From an uncultured Monoglobus sp. (GTDB lineage: Bacteria; Bacillota; Clostridia; Monoglobales; Monoglobaceae): DNA of 64,000 nucleotides. The DNA is taken from positions 1-64,000 of the forward strand of contig CANRHV010000007.1 of NCBI GenBank assembly GCA_947630505.1. The letters are read 5' to 3'. Shown in pieces: positions 53,427 through 60,782 of the stretch. The position numbers and the translations under genes are program-made. Numbering within the stretch: position 1 is the stretch's first letter; every line of letters begins with the position of its first letter. The notes beneath the pieces were generated by a model. That model saw only the letters and a program-made list of their open reading frames with translations. It searched no databases and had not been told where the DNA came from.

Positions 53427-53528
53427 AGAAAGAGAAACGGCAGAGCGTAAAAACGGTCAGCCGCTTCGGGAAGTATATAAAACAACTGCCTTTAGCTGCT
53501 AAACTTTAAAGGCGGTTGTATTTTTTAT
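53427..53528 (+). ncRNA. Short antisense RNA, putative type I antitoxin
   Basis: About 100 nt from a consensus promoter to a 13-bp terminator stem, ACAACTGCCTTTA (53482-53494) with TAAAGGCGGTTGT (53507-53519), followed by a T6 run (53521-53526). Its 3' end is antisense to the last codons and terminator of the 27-aa peptide gene on the other strand. Its 5' part (53439-53467) repeats, in inverted orientation, a stretch of the toxin leader (53665-53700). Confidence 0.65.
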
Positions 53529-53608
53529 TGCACTGATGGTGCAAATACTGTAAGTATCACAGCAATTACCATTAGAGCAAAAGCTATTTTGAAAAAAACA
53601 TTTTTCAT
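53525..53608 (-). CDS. 27-residue hydrophobic peptide, putative type I toxin
   Basis: ATG 53608 to TAA 53525, 27 residues beginning MKNVFFKIAFALMVIAVIL and ending in PSVQ: one membrane helix with two Lys at the N-terminal end. AAGGAGTG (53623-53616) is a strong ribosome site 7 nt upstream. That site is complementary over 8 bases to CACTCCTT (53665-53658), and an inner 7-bp stem brings the two together, so the ribosome site is masked in the full-length mRNA. The leader is about 168 nt from a good promoter. Small size, single helix, masked ribosome site and convergent antisense RNA are the marks of type I toxins. No homolog was recalled. Confidence 0.65.
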   Translation of the reverse strand: MKNVFFKIAFALMVIAVILTVFAPSVQ

Positions 53609-53615
53609 ACGCTAT

Positions 53616-53665
53616 CACTCCTTTCTTTACGTCTTAAACACGATGTTAAGTGTTTAGAAGGAGTG
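53616..53665 (-). promoter_or_regulatory. Ribosome-site-masking hairpin in the toxin leader
   Basis: CACTCCTT at 53665-53658 pairs AAGGAGTG at 53623-53616 (8 bp); inside, TAAACAC (minus 53656-53650) pairs GTGTTTA (53641-53635) with an 8-nt loop. The upstream arm is an anti-Shine-Dalgarno element. Confidence 0.7.
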
Positions 53666-53783
53666 AAGCGACCAACCGTCTCTACGTCTTTAGTTCTGCC
53701 TTTTATGATTGCGCGTTTTATTCGCGCAAAGGTGTTTCTCCGCGCGGAACAGATCCGAACTTGCAGTTTTTGCTGCCACATAT

Positions 53784-53812
53784 ATTATAACATACTGTGA
53801 CAATTTTTTCAA
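53784..53812 (-). promoter_or_regulatory. Promoter of the toxin mRNA
   Basis: On the minus strand TTGAAA (53812-53807), 17 nt, TATAAT (53789-53784), start near 53777. The leader then holds GC-rich hairpins (GCGCG near 53710-53745). Confidence 0.7.
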
Positions 53813-53864
53813 GTAACAATCGGTTACAGCGCAAAGTTCCCATTTTTTGTAAAATAATTTAACC

Positions 53865-55265
53865 CTACATAATATTGTTTTCAAGCCATTTTTCGCGCAT
53901 GAGGCGGATGAGGAATAAAATTCCTCTGACGCATAGCTCGACGCACATGGCGATCCACGCGCCTCTGAGACCGAGCCGCGGCACAAGGGCAAGCGCCAGC
54001 GTGATCCTGACGCCCCACATGGTGAGCAGGTTCAAAAGACTTGGCACCAGCGTGTCGCCCGCGCCACGGAGCGCGCCCGAACAGACTATCGACGCGGCGT
54101 ACATCGGCTCGGCGAACGCCTCTATGCGCAGGATATCAATTCCCAACGCGCGGACCTGCTCGGACGGTGTGAGCATCGCGAACATAAACGGCGCGGCCGC
54201 GTACATCAGCACCGCCGCGGCCGACATGATCGCGACGCCCAGAACCACCGCGGTCACAGCGAAACGCTTGGCTATATCCTTGCGGTCGGCTCCTATGCTC
54301 TGGCCGACCAACGTGGTCGCCGCGGTTCCTATACCGTAGCCCGGCATGTAGCACAGGCTCTCGGCCGTGATCGCCAGAGAGTTGGCTGCGACCGCCGCTG
54401 TGCCGAGCGGCGCCACGATCAAGGTGGTGACCACCTGCGCGCCGCACATCACCGTGTGCTCAAACGCCGCGGGGATCGAAATGCGCAGCGCCGCTTTTAC
54501 GCACTTGAGCCTGATCTTCCACGAGCCCTTGAGCCTGAGCGACAATATCTCGGAACGGAAGGCCGCCGAATAAAACATCAGAGCCGCGGCGCACAGCTCG
54601 GCGCAGGCCGTGCCCAAAGCCGCTCCCGCGACGCCGTGGCCGAAACCGAACAGATGAACGGACGCGCCGAAAACAGAAATCTCGCGGGTCGGGAAAATAA
54701 ATATAAAATTGAATACCACATCAAGCGCGCACATCAAGATATTGAGCAGACCCGGCGTTTTCAGATCGCCTCCGCACTGAAGCGAGCTTGAGCACAACAT
54801 TCTGATCTGCATTATCGGCAGCGCGCAGGCGTATATGAAAAAGTAGCGCGTAGAGTTTTGGGTCACGCCCTCGGCTCCGCCCAGCCAAACGGGCAGCGGG
54901 CGGCTTATCGACAAAGCGGCCGCCGAGATCAGAGCGCCGAATATAAGCGCCGAGATAAGGCCCTGGCGAAAAACATTTCTCGCGCCCTCATTGTCCCGCG
55001 CGCCCGCGAGCTGGGCGATTTGGACAGAAAAGCCTGTGGCGAGCGAAACGCACAGCCCGCCGATCAGCCACATGGTAGTGCTTATCAGACCTATCGAGGC
55101 GGTGGCGCTCTCACCGAGGCTTCCGACCATCGCCGCGTCTATATACTGCATGATTATCGAGCTTATCTGCGCCATGATCGCGGGAATGCTCAGCCTTATG
55201 ACGGTAAGCGTCATTTCTTTGACCCGCGGCGTTCCGCTTTCGCTTATGTTAATTATTTGTTTCAA
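53865..55265 (-). CDS. MATE-family efflux transporter (second copy)
   Basis: 466 residues with about 12 membrane helices. Family blocks are RLSIPAIMAQISSIIMQYID at the N-terminus, GFSVQIAQLAGARDNEGARN and VGQSIGADRKDIAKRFAVTA in the second half. The start is TTG 55265 with GGGAG about 10 nt upstream; no better start is nearby. It exports drugs or metabolites using an ion gradient; substrate unknown. It is only distantly related to the MATE at 19605-20996 and stands alone. Confidence 0.92.
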   Translation of the reverse strand: MKQIINISESGTPRVKEMTLTVIRLSIPAIMAQISSIIMQYIDAAMVGSLGESATASIGLISTTMWLIGGLCVSLATGFSVQIAQLAGARDNEGARNVFRQGLISALIFGALISAAALSISRPLPVWLGGAEGVTQNSTRYFFIYACALPIMQIRMLCSSSLQCGGDLKTPGLLNILMCALDVVFNFIFIFPTREISVFGASVHLFGFGHGVAGAALGTACAELCAAALMFYSAAFRSEILSLRLKGSWKIRLKCVKAALRISIPAAFEHTVMCGAQVVTTLIVAPLGTAAVAANSLAITAESLCYMPGYGIGTAATTLVGQSIGADRKDIAKRFAVTAVVLGVAIMSAAAVLMYAAAPFMFAMLTPSEQVRALGIDILRIEAFAEPMYAASIVCSGALRGAGDTLVPSLLNLLTMWGVRITLALALVPRLGLRGAWIAMCVELCVRGILFLIRLMREKWLENNIM

Positions 55266-55314
55266 TTTCTCTTATCTCCCGCCGCAAGCGATAAACATAT
55301 CGCCTTGATTATTA

Positions 55315-55357
55315 AAAGCCGCTCCGGAAAACGTTCCGAAGCGGCGGTTTTTTGGTT
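55315..55357. terminator. Terminator between MATE and the NodB deacetylase
   Basis: GCCGCTCCGGAA and TTCCGAAGCGGC form an 11-bp stem with one mismatch around AACG, with T6 on the plus side and CTTTTAAT on the minus side. It ends the deacetylase transcript (minus). Confidence 0.8.
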
Positions 55358-55389
55358 TGGTTTTAGTTTTAATTTATTTAGTTGTTATT

Positions 55390-56493
55390 TTAATTTTCGG
55401 AATTTTCCGAGCTGCCCGAGCCGCCTGACGCGCTCACACCGGTGATCGACTTGACGGTTGAGGGCCACAAATCGGTATAAACCTTGCCGGGCTCCAGACC
55501 GCCGACCTTCGCCTCGCCCATCTCGGTCACGGTTACAAGCTGGTACCCCCCCCCGATCAGATCCGGGATCAGGCGCTCAACCGCGTCGATCGTCGAATCG
55601 TAAATATCATGGAACAGGATAATGTCTCCGTCCTGAACGGTTGACATTACATTATTGTACACCGCGTCGGCGTTCTTTGACTTCCAGTCAAGAGTATCGA
55701 CCGACCAGAGGATTATCGGCTGTCCGTACTCCTTGGCGACGCTCTTTACCGAGTCGTTATAAGAGCCGTAGGGCGGGCGCACGGTAGACGGACCCTCGCC
55801 GATGATGTCCTTTAAATTATTTGTGCTCTTTTCGAACTGGCTCTTGAGCGAGTCGCTCGAAAGGGTCGTAAGCTGCGTGTGGTCGTAGGTATGGCTCGCC
55901 GTGTCGCAACCCAGAGACTGCATGCGCTTTATGGTGTCGGCCGCGCCCTTCATGTGGTCGCCCAGCATAAAGAATGTTGCGCGGGCGTTGTTTTCCTCCA
56001 GCGCGTCAAGCAAACGCTTCGTGGTCTCGGCCCCGGGGCCGTCATCAAATGTCAGCGCTATCATCGGAGCGTCGGGGTCAATTTTGCCGTTGCCGCGCTT
56101 CCAGCCGCTATCCACATAGGACTGCACCTCGCTCTTGAGCACATCCTTGACCTCCTCGGTCTCGGGATTAAACACCTTTGCGAATATCGACGAGTAGTTG
56201 GATGTGTAGCCGTTCTTTTCGTATTCGTTAACGTCGGCGTTATACACGATAATGCTGCTGCCGTCCTCTTTCCACATAGTGGTGAGAACATCGTTGAAAT
56301 TATCGTACCAGCCGACAGTCTTTTGTTCCTCGGCCTCGCTCGGCGTGAACTGCTCGCTGCGGCCGTCCTCGGTGTACATTGTCACCATTTCCTCGCCGCT
56401 TGTGTCGCTGACATCCACGGGAACGATCCCCTTCATGCCCAAGCAAACTATCAGCACCACAGCAAGCAAGGCACAAGCAACTATTTTTTTCAT
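55390..56493 (-). CDS. Polysaccharide deacetylase (NodB domain), exported
   Basis: 367 residues from ATG 56493 with GGAGGG upstream; a longer frame lacks a ribosome site. An N-terminal signal/anchor (KKIVACALLAVVLIVCLGMK) is followed by a linker and a NodB domain (about 150-330): TFDDGPG (metal-binding DD), ASHTYDHTQL (two His), RPPYGSY, WSVDTLDW and ILFHDIY. It removes acetyl groups from peptidoglycan or another envelope polysaccharide at the cell surface. The C-terminus is Ser/Gly rich. Lone gene, terminated at 55315-55357. Confidence 0.92.
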   Translation of the reverse strand: MKKIVACALLAVVLIVCLGMKGIVPVDVSDTSGEEMVTMYTEDGRSEQFTPSEAEEQKTVGWYDNFNDVLTTMWKEDGSSIIVYNADVNEYEKNGYTSNYSSIFAKVFNPETEEVKDVLKSEVQSYVDSGWKRGNGKIDPDAPMIALTFDDGPGAETTKRLLDALEENNARATFFMLGDHMKGAADTIKRMQSLGCDTASHTYDHTQLTTLSSDSLKSQFEKSTNNLKDIIGEGPSTVRPPYGSYNDSVKSVAKEYGQPIILWSVDTLDWKSKNADAVYNNVMSTVQDGDIILFHDIYDSTIDAVERLIPDLIGGGYQLVTVTEMGEAKVGGLEPGKVYTDLWPSTVKSITGVSASGGSGSSENSEN

Positions 56494-56630
56494 TTGTAAA
56501 CCCTCCGAATTTATCGATATAATAAGTACAAATATCAATAATAATTATAACTACTATTATTATATCATAACGGCTCACCGTGTCAACACAAAAATATTAC
56601 AAATTTCTAACATTTTCTCGCCGCGCGGTC

Positions 56631-57023
56631 TCACCCCGCGAGAATATAAAGCAAAGCGAAAATAAGCGCCTTGTCGGCGTCATCGTTGTCGGCGACAAGC
56701 AGGATAAGGGCCAAAAGCAGCAGATCCTCGGCCGTCACAAGGCCGAGTATCTTTTTTGTGCGGCGATTATACAGCTCGCTCGGCAAAATATCCAGCAGCG
56801 AGTCGAAAAAACCGCTCTCCCGAGGCTGCTCCGTATGCGGCGGCGCGGCGGGTCTCTCGGGCTCGCGCTTTGCGCGGTCATCGTTCCGCATATACGCGCC
56901 TCCCGTCCGCGGCGGGTTTCCTCCTCCGCTCTGAGCTCCCCGCGGAGCGTCTCGAAGGTTTGGCTGCGGCGCGGGATTTCCTCCGCCGCGCGGCGGACTG
57001 TTTGAATTATAGCGTCTGTACAT
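56631..57023 (-). CDS. Pro/Arg-rich small protein with hydrophobic C-terminus
   Basis: 130 residues. The first 65 are rich in Arg, Pro, Gly and Asn (MYRRYNSNSPPRGGGNPAPQ); the C-terminal 60 hold a conserved-looking domain (SGFFDSLLDILPSELYNRRT, TAEDLLLLALILLVADNDD) that could be membrane-near. AGGAGG lies upstream of ATG 57023. It is the last of three co-directional small genes (gaps 9 and 25 nt). Function unknown; small spore-associated proteins of this build occur in Clostridia, by inference only. Confidence 0.65.
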   Translation of the reverse strand: MYRRYNSNSPPRGGGNPAPQPNLRDAPRGAQSGGGNPPRTGGAYMRNDDRAKREPERPAAPPHTEQPRESGFFDSLLDILPSELYNRRTKKILGLVTAEDLLLLALILLVADNDDADKALIFALLYILAG

Positions 57024-57032
57024 GGCGGCCTC

Positions 57033-57398
57033 CTAAAATCCGAAATCGAACCCGTTTTCCCGCAGAACCGAAAAAGCCTTGATCATTCCCATTATCTTAA
57101 CCGCGGTGTCGGTTTTCGCGCGGCGGGACTCGCGGAGGTACGGCTTCAGCGCGTACAGCAGCTCGGCCTCACGGCCCGTGTCGCGCCGCTTCACGTTCTC
57201 AAGAATTTTTCCCATTTTTACCATCATTTCAAAATCCGCCGCGTCCTCTTCCATCGCCGTCCGCTCGGGCGGTTTTTCTCCTCCGTCCGAGCCCGAGAGC
57301 GCGCTTATTATTCCGCTTATCTGCTCGCGGCCCTCGCCGCTGCTCATCATCTCTTTAAGCTTTTCAACCGCGCCGCTCAAGTCAAGCTCGCCGCCCAT
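57033..57398 (-). CDS. Small acidic protein of unknown function
   Basis: 121 residues with two helical parts: SGAVEKLKEMMSSGEGREQI near the N-terminus and DFEMMVKMGKILENVKRRDT with LLYALKPYLRESRRAKTD towards the C-terminus. No signal or membrane segment. A GGGCGGTGATTCG site precedes ATG 57398. Middle gene of the three-gene unit 57681-56631; the N-terminal helix resembles that of the 87-aa neighbour in spacing of hydrophobic residues, so both may interact. Family not recognised. Confidence 0.65.
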   Translation of the reverse strand: MGGELDLSGAVEKLKEMMSSGEGREQISGIISALSGSDGGEKPPERTAMEEDAADFEMMVKMGKILENVKRRDTGREAELLYALKPYLRESRRAKTDTAVKIMGMIKAFSVLRENGFDFGF

Positions 57399-57423
57399 CG
57401 AATCACCGCCCTTATGTAATCAG

Positions 57424-57681
57424 TTATTTTTTAAGAAAAGCGTTTAGATTTTTCATCAGCTCCGGATTTGAGCTCAGAGCCTTTTTGACGCCGCTGTTTT
57501 CGCTCACCGCCTTGTTTACGTCCGCCGCGCTGAGCTTGCTCAGATTTTTGCCGAGATCGGGGCTCTCGAGCGCCTTTTTGAGCGCGCACATATCCTCTTT
57601 GGACAGCGTGCCGCCGAGAGCGCCTAGCATTGAGTTAAGCTTGTTTTTGTCGAGATTTTTTGTCATGTCGTTTATATTCAT
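57424..57681 (-). CDS. Small helical protein of unknown function
   Basis: 85 residues from ATG 57681 (MNINDMTKNLDKNKLNSML), with AAAGGCGG 7 nt upstream; the ATG two codons earlier is too close to that site. Predicted all-helical, with LGGTLSKEDMCALKKALESP and SNPELMKNLNAFLKK. First gene of a three-gene unit. No signal peptide or catalytic motif. Family not recognised. Confidence 0.6.
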   Translation of the reverse strand: MNINDMTKNLDKNKLNSMLGALGGTLSKEDMCALKKALESPDLGKNLSKLSAADVNKAVSENSGVKKALSSNPELMKNLNAFLKK

Positions 57682-57743
57682 AACCATTCCGCCTTTCGGA
57701 TCAAATTATACTACAGTACATTCTATGTATTTTTATAAAAATA

Positions 57744-57772
57744 GTGACAAAAAAATATTTATGTGATATAAT
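57744..57772 (+). promoter_or_regulatory. Promoter of the phosphoesterase-coaX-malic enzyme unit
   Basis: GTGACA (57744-57749), 17 nt, TATAAT (57767-57772), start near 57779, about 43 nt before ATG 57822. Confidence 0.7.
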
Positions 57773-57821
57773 GGGTGAGTCGGATAATTTTTCCGGTTAT
57801 GACTATAGGAGGTTTGACTTT

Positions 57822-58295
57822 ATGAAAGCGGTAGTTCTCAGCGATTCCCACGGCAGCTTCGGCGAGCTTAAAAAAGCGGTCGACGCCGAGATAAAAAACG
57901 GCGGAGTTTCGATGATAATGTTCGCGGGGGACGTGCAGCGCGACGCGGACGCTCTCAGACGGGAGTACCCCAAAATACCCGTGGCGGTCGTTCTCGGCAA
58001 CAACGATTGGTCGGTTCGGGACGTGCCCTTTGACGTGACGTTTACGTTCGCGGGCAAGCGGGTGTTCATGACCCACGGCCACAAGTACCATGTGAAATAC
58101 GGGCTGAATACCCTGCTGCTCAAGGCAAGGGAACAAGGCGCCGACATCTGCGTTTTCGGACACACTCACCGCCCGTATCTTGAGGAGGTCTCGGGAGTGC
58201 TGATGTTGAACCCGGGCAGCGCGTGGATGAGCTACGCGGTGCTGGAGGTGGACGAAAACGGTCGCGCCAAGGCCGAGATAAAGAAAACTCTTTGA
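57822..58295 (+). CDS. YfcE/MJ0936-type metallophosphoesterase
   Basis: 157 residues from ATG 57822 with AGGAGG upstream. Metal-binding motifs run in order: DSHGS, FAGDVQRD, LGNNDWS, MTHGHKYH and FGHTHRP. These small phosphodiesterases cut artificial phosphodiesters in vitro; the cell substrate is mostly unknown. It lies 33 nt before coaX and is likely co-transcribed with it. Upstream in-frame codons are not used because they lack a ribosome site. Confidence 0.9.
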   Translation: MKAVVLSDSHGSFGELKKAVDAEIKNGGVSMIMFAGDVQRDADALRREYPKIPVAVVLGNNDWSVRDVPFDVTFTFAGKRVFMTHGHKYHVKYGLNTLLLKAREQGADICVFGHTHRPYLEEVSGVLMLNPGSAWMSYAVLEVDENGRAKAEIKKTL

Positions 58296-58328
58296 TATAA
58301 CATATTTTATAATAACGAGGTAAATATT

Positions 58329-59099
58329 ATGCTGCTTGCTATTGACGTAGGAAACACAAACATTGTGGCGGCGCTCTATAACGGGGATGATTATATCCGC
58401 AGCTGGAGGATCGCCACCGATATCAACAAGGCCAGCGACGAGTACGGAATACTGCTGTGTCAGCTTTTGAGGAGCGAAAACACAAAGCCAGATCAAATAG
58501 ACGATGTTATGATCGCCTCGGTCGTGCCGACGGTCATGCACTCGCTGACAAACGCGGTCAAGCGATATTTGGGCTGCAAGCCCATGATAGTGGGCCCCGG
58601 GATCAAAACCGGAATGAATATAAAAATGGACAACCCGAGGGAGCTCGGCGCCGACAGGATAGTGAACGCGGTGGCGGCGATAAACAAATACAAACCGCCG
58701 CTTATAATCGTGGACTTCGGCACCGCCACCACATTCTGCTCGATCGACAGAAGCGGCTGCTATGTGGGCGGAGTTATCACCGCGGGCATGAAGATCTCGA
58801 TGGACGCGCTTTTTGAGCGCACGGCCAAGCTGCCCAAGGTGGAGATCGTAAAACCGCCCTCGCCGATCGGCAAAAACACGGTGAACTCGATACAGAGCGG
58901 CGCGCTCTACGGCCACGCGGGCATGACCGACAGCATTGTGCGCAGGATCAAAAAAGAAATAGGCGAAGACGCCTCTGTGATCGCCACGGGCGGACTGGCA
59001 AAAATGATCTCTCGGGAATCCGAAGAGATAGATATCGTAGACAGCATGCTGACCGTTGACGGACTTAAAATACTGTATGACAAAAACAAAGAAAAATAA
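58329..59099 (+). CDS. coaX: Type III pantothenate kinase
   Basis: 256 residues of the ASKHA fold: phosphate loop LAIDVGNTNIVAAL, MIASVVPTV, DNPRELGADRIVNAVAA and IVDFGTATTFCSID. CoaX phosphorylates pantothenate, the first step to coenzyme A, and unlike CoaA is not inhibited by CoA; it needs a monovalent cation. GAGG about 9 nt upstream of ATG 58329. It is followed by the malic enzyme gene after 14 nt. Confidence 0.96.
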   Translation: MLLAIDVGNTNIVAALYNGDDYIRSWRIATDINKASDEYGILLCQLLRSENTKPDQIDDVMIASVVPTVMHSLTNAVKRYLGCKPMIVGPGIKTGMNIKMDNPRELGADRIVNAVAAINKYKPPLIIVDFGTATTFCSIDRSGCYVGGVITAGMKISMDALFERTAKLPKVEIVKPPSPIGKNTVNSIQSGALYGHAGMTDSIVRRIKKEIGEDASVIATGGLAKMISRESEEIDIVDSMLTVDGLKILYDKNKEK

Positions 59100-59113
59100 A
59101 AAGGAGAAATAAA

Positions 59114-60268
59114 ATGGACTATAACAAAGAAGCGCTCAAACTCCATAAGGAGCTTAAAGGAAAAATAGAGGTCGCGTCGCGCGCGGCCACAACAAATAAG
59201 GACGAGCTTTCTGTCGCCTACACTCCCGGCGTGGCCGAGCCCTGCCGCGAGATTGCTAAGGACAAGAGCCTGGTTTATGACTACACCCGAAAGGGCAATC
59301 TGGTGGCTGTGGTGACCGACGGCAGCGCGGTTCTGGGTCTCGGGAACATAGGCCCCGAAGCGGGAATGCCCGTTATGGAGGGCAAATGCGTGCTGTTTAA
59401 AAACTTCGCGGATATTGACGCGTTTCCTATCTGCCTTGACACGCAGGACACGGACGAGATCGTTGAAACGGTCAAAAACATAGCTCCCGGCTTTGGCGGC
59501 ATCAATCTTGAGGATATCGCGGCGCCCCGCTGCTTTGAGGTGGAACGCAGGCTCAAGGAAGCGCTGGACATTCCCGTTTTCCACGACGACCAGCACGGAA
59601 CCGCGATAGTGGTGTCGGCGGGAATCATCAACGCACTCCGCGTTGTGGACAAAAAAATCGAGGACGTGAATATCGTGATAAACGGCGCAGGCAGCGCAGG
59701 TATCGCGATTTGCAAAATGCTGATGAACATGGGCGCCGAAAACATTATTCTGGTCGACAAGATCGGCGCGATACGCGAAGGAATGAAGGGGCTTAATCCC
59801 GAGCAGGAAAAAATGTCGAAAATAACCAACAGAGGCAAAAAGTCGTGCAGCCTGGCCGACGTGATGAAAGGCGCCGACGTGTTTATCGGAGTCTCGGCGC
59901 CAAACATAGTCAGCAAGGACATGGTTCGCTCGATGGCTGACGACGCGATAGTTTTCGCCATGGCGAACCCCACACCCGAGATCATGCCCGACCTTGCCAA
60001 AGAGGCGGGGGCCAGGATCGTTGGCACCGGACGCTCCGATTTTCCAAACCAGATAAACAACGTTATCGCGTTTCCGGGAATATTCCGCGGCGCGCTGGAC
60101 GCGAGAGCAAAGGCCATAACCGAAAAGATGAAAACCGCCGCCTGCCGCGCCATCGCGGGACTTATCTCGGACGACGAGCTGAGCGAGGAATATATTATCC
60201 CCAAAGCCTTTGACCCGAGGATCGCGAAAGCCGTGGCGAAGGCCGTGGCGGAAGCGGCAGAAGAATAA
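59114..60268 (+). CDS. Malic enzyme, NAD(P)-dependent
   Basis: 384 residues. The N-terminal malic domain shows SVAYTPGVAEPCREIA, a Lys/Asp active-site region (NLVAVVTDGSAVLGLGNIG, VPVFHDDQHGTAIV as IPVFHDDQHGTAIV) and the C-terminal NAD-binding domain has INGAGSAGIAICKML and AMANPTPEIMPD. It converts malate to pyruvate and CO2 with NAD(P)H. The size is that of the short bacterial malic enzymes. AAGGAG precedes ATG 59114; a terminator follows at 60299. Confidence 0.95.
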   Translation: MDYNKEALKLHKELKGKIEVASRAATTNKDELSVAYTPGVAEPCREIAKDKSLVYDYTRKGNLVAVVTDGSAVLGLGNIGPEAGMPVMEGKCVLFKNFADIDAFPICLDTQDTDEIVETVKNIAPGFGGINLEDIAAPRCFEVERRLKEALDIPVFHDDQHGTAIVVSAGIINALRVVDKKIEDVNIVINGAGSAGIAICKMLMNMGAENIILVDKIGAIREGMKGLNPEQEKMSKITNRGKKSCSLADVMKGADVFIGVSAPNIVSKDMVRSMADDAIVFAMANPTPEIMPDLAKEAGARIVGTGRSDFPNQINNVIAFPGIFRGALDARAKAITEKMKTAACRAIAGLISDDELSEEYIIPKAFDPRIAKAVAKAVAEAAEE

Positions 60269-60298
60269 CTCGGCACGAGTAAAAATACCTTAAAAATG

Positions 60299-60341
60299 CA
60301 AAGAAAAGGCGGAAGCGTATGGCTTCCGCTCTGTTTCTTTT
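60299..60341. terminator. Bidirectional terminator between malic enzyme and HTH gene
   Basis: GCGGAAGC (60310-60317) pairs GCTTCCGC around GTATG; plus-strand T-rich tail TCTGTTTCTTTT and a minus-strand CCTTTTCTTT tail serve the convergent genes. Confidence 0.75.
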
Positions 60342-60428
60342 GGTGAGTTGTTGTTTTCGGTTTTCAAGTCAGAAAGCGTCACAGTTAAACGCTTTCGCAA
60401 TACACGATTACAAAAGTGCGCTCCAAAA

Positions 60429-60767
60429 CTATTTCGCCGCGCTTTTAACGGCGTCAGCCTTACAGCGTTCATACTCAACGTCAAGAACCGTCTGAACAGT
60501 ATGCTCTGCAAGTTTGTCAAGAGAGTTATACTTTTGCACAAGTGTGACAACGCTGTCATCAATAACAAGCGGGATTTCATAGTCGAACACTTTGATATTA
60601 AGAGCTTTACACATCTTCATAACAGTGTTAAAACCTGTGCCCGAAATGCCGTTTTTGAGAGCGCTTACCACAGTTGTCTGAGCTATACCCACGCTGAACG
60701 CGAACTGACGCACACTGCGGTACTGCTTCTTGATCTCCTGCTTTATAAGCATTGTCAAGTCGTCCAT
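60429..60767 (-). CDS. XRE-like helix-turn-helix DNA-binding protein
   Basis: 112 residues from ATG 60767 with AGGAGG upstream. The helix-turn-helix is SVRQFAFSVGIAQTTVVSAL (about 18-37), then a second helix block NTVMKMCKALNIKVFDYEI and a charged C-terminal helix. It is probably a small regulator. It lies 15 nt downstream of the L,D-transpeptidase gene, so the two may be co-transcribed. Target unknown. Confidence 0.8.
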   Translation of the reverse strand: MDDLTMLIKQEIKKQYRSVRQFAFSVGIAQTTVVSALKNGISGTGFNTVMKMCKALNIKVFDYEIPLVIDDSVVTLVQKYNSLDKLAEHTVQTVLDVEYERCKADAVKSAAK

Positions 60768-60782
60768 TCTAATACCTCCTTC

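Noticed and set aside
53690-53992. A 100-codon minus-strand ORF upstream of the toxin candidate
   Set aside because: It crosses the toxin promoter and the end of the MATE gene in another frame, without a ribosome site or motif.
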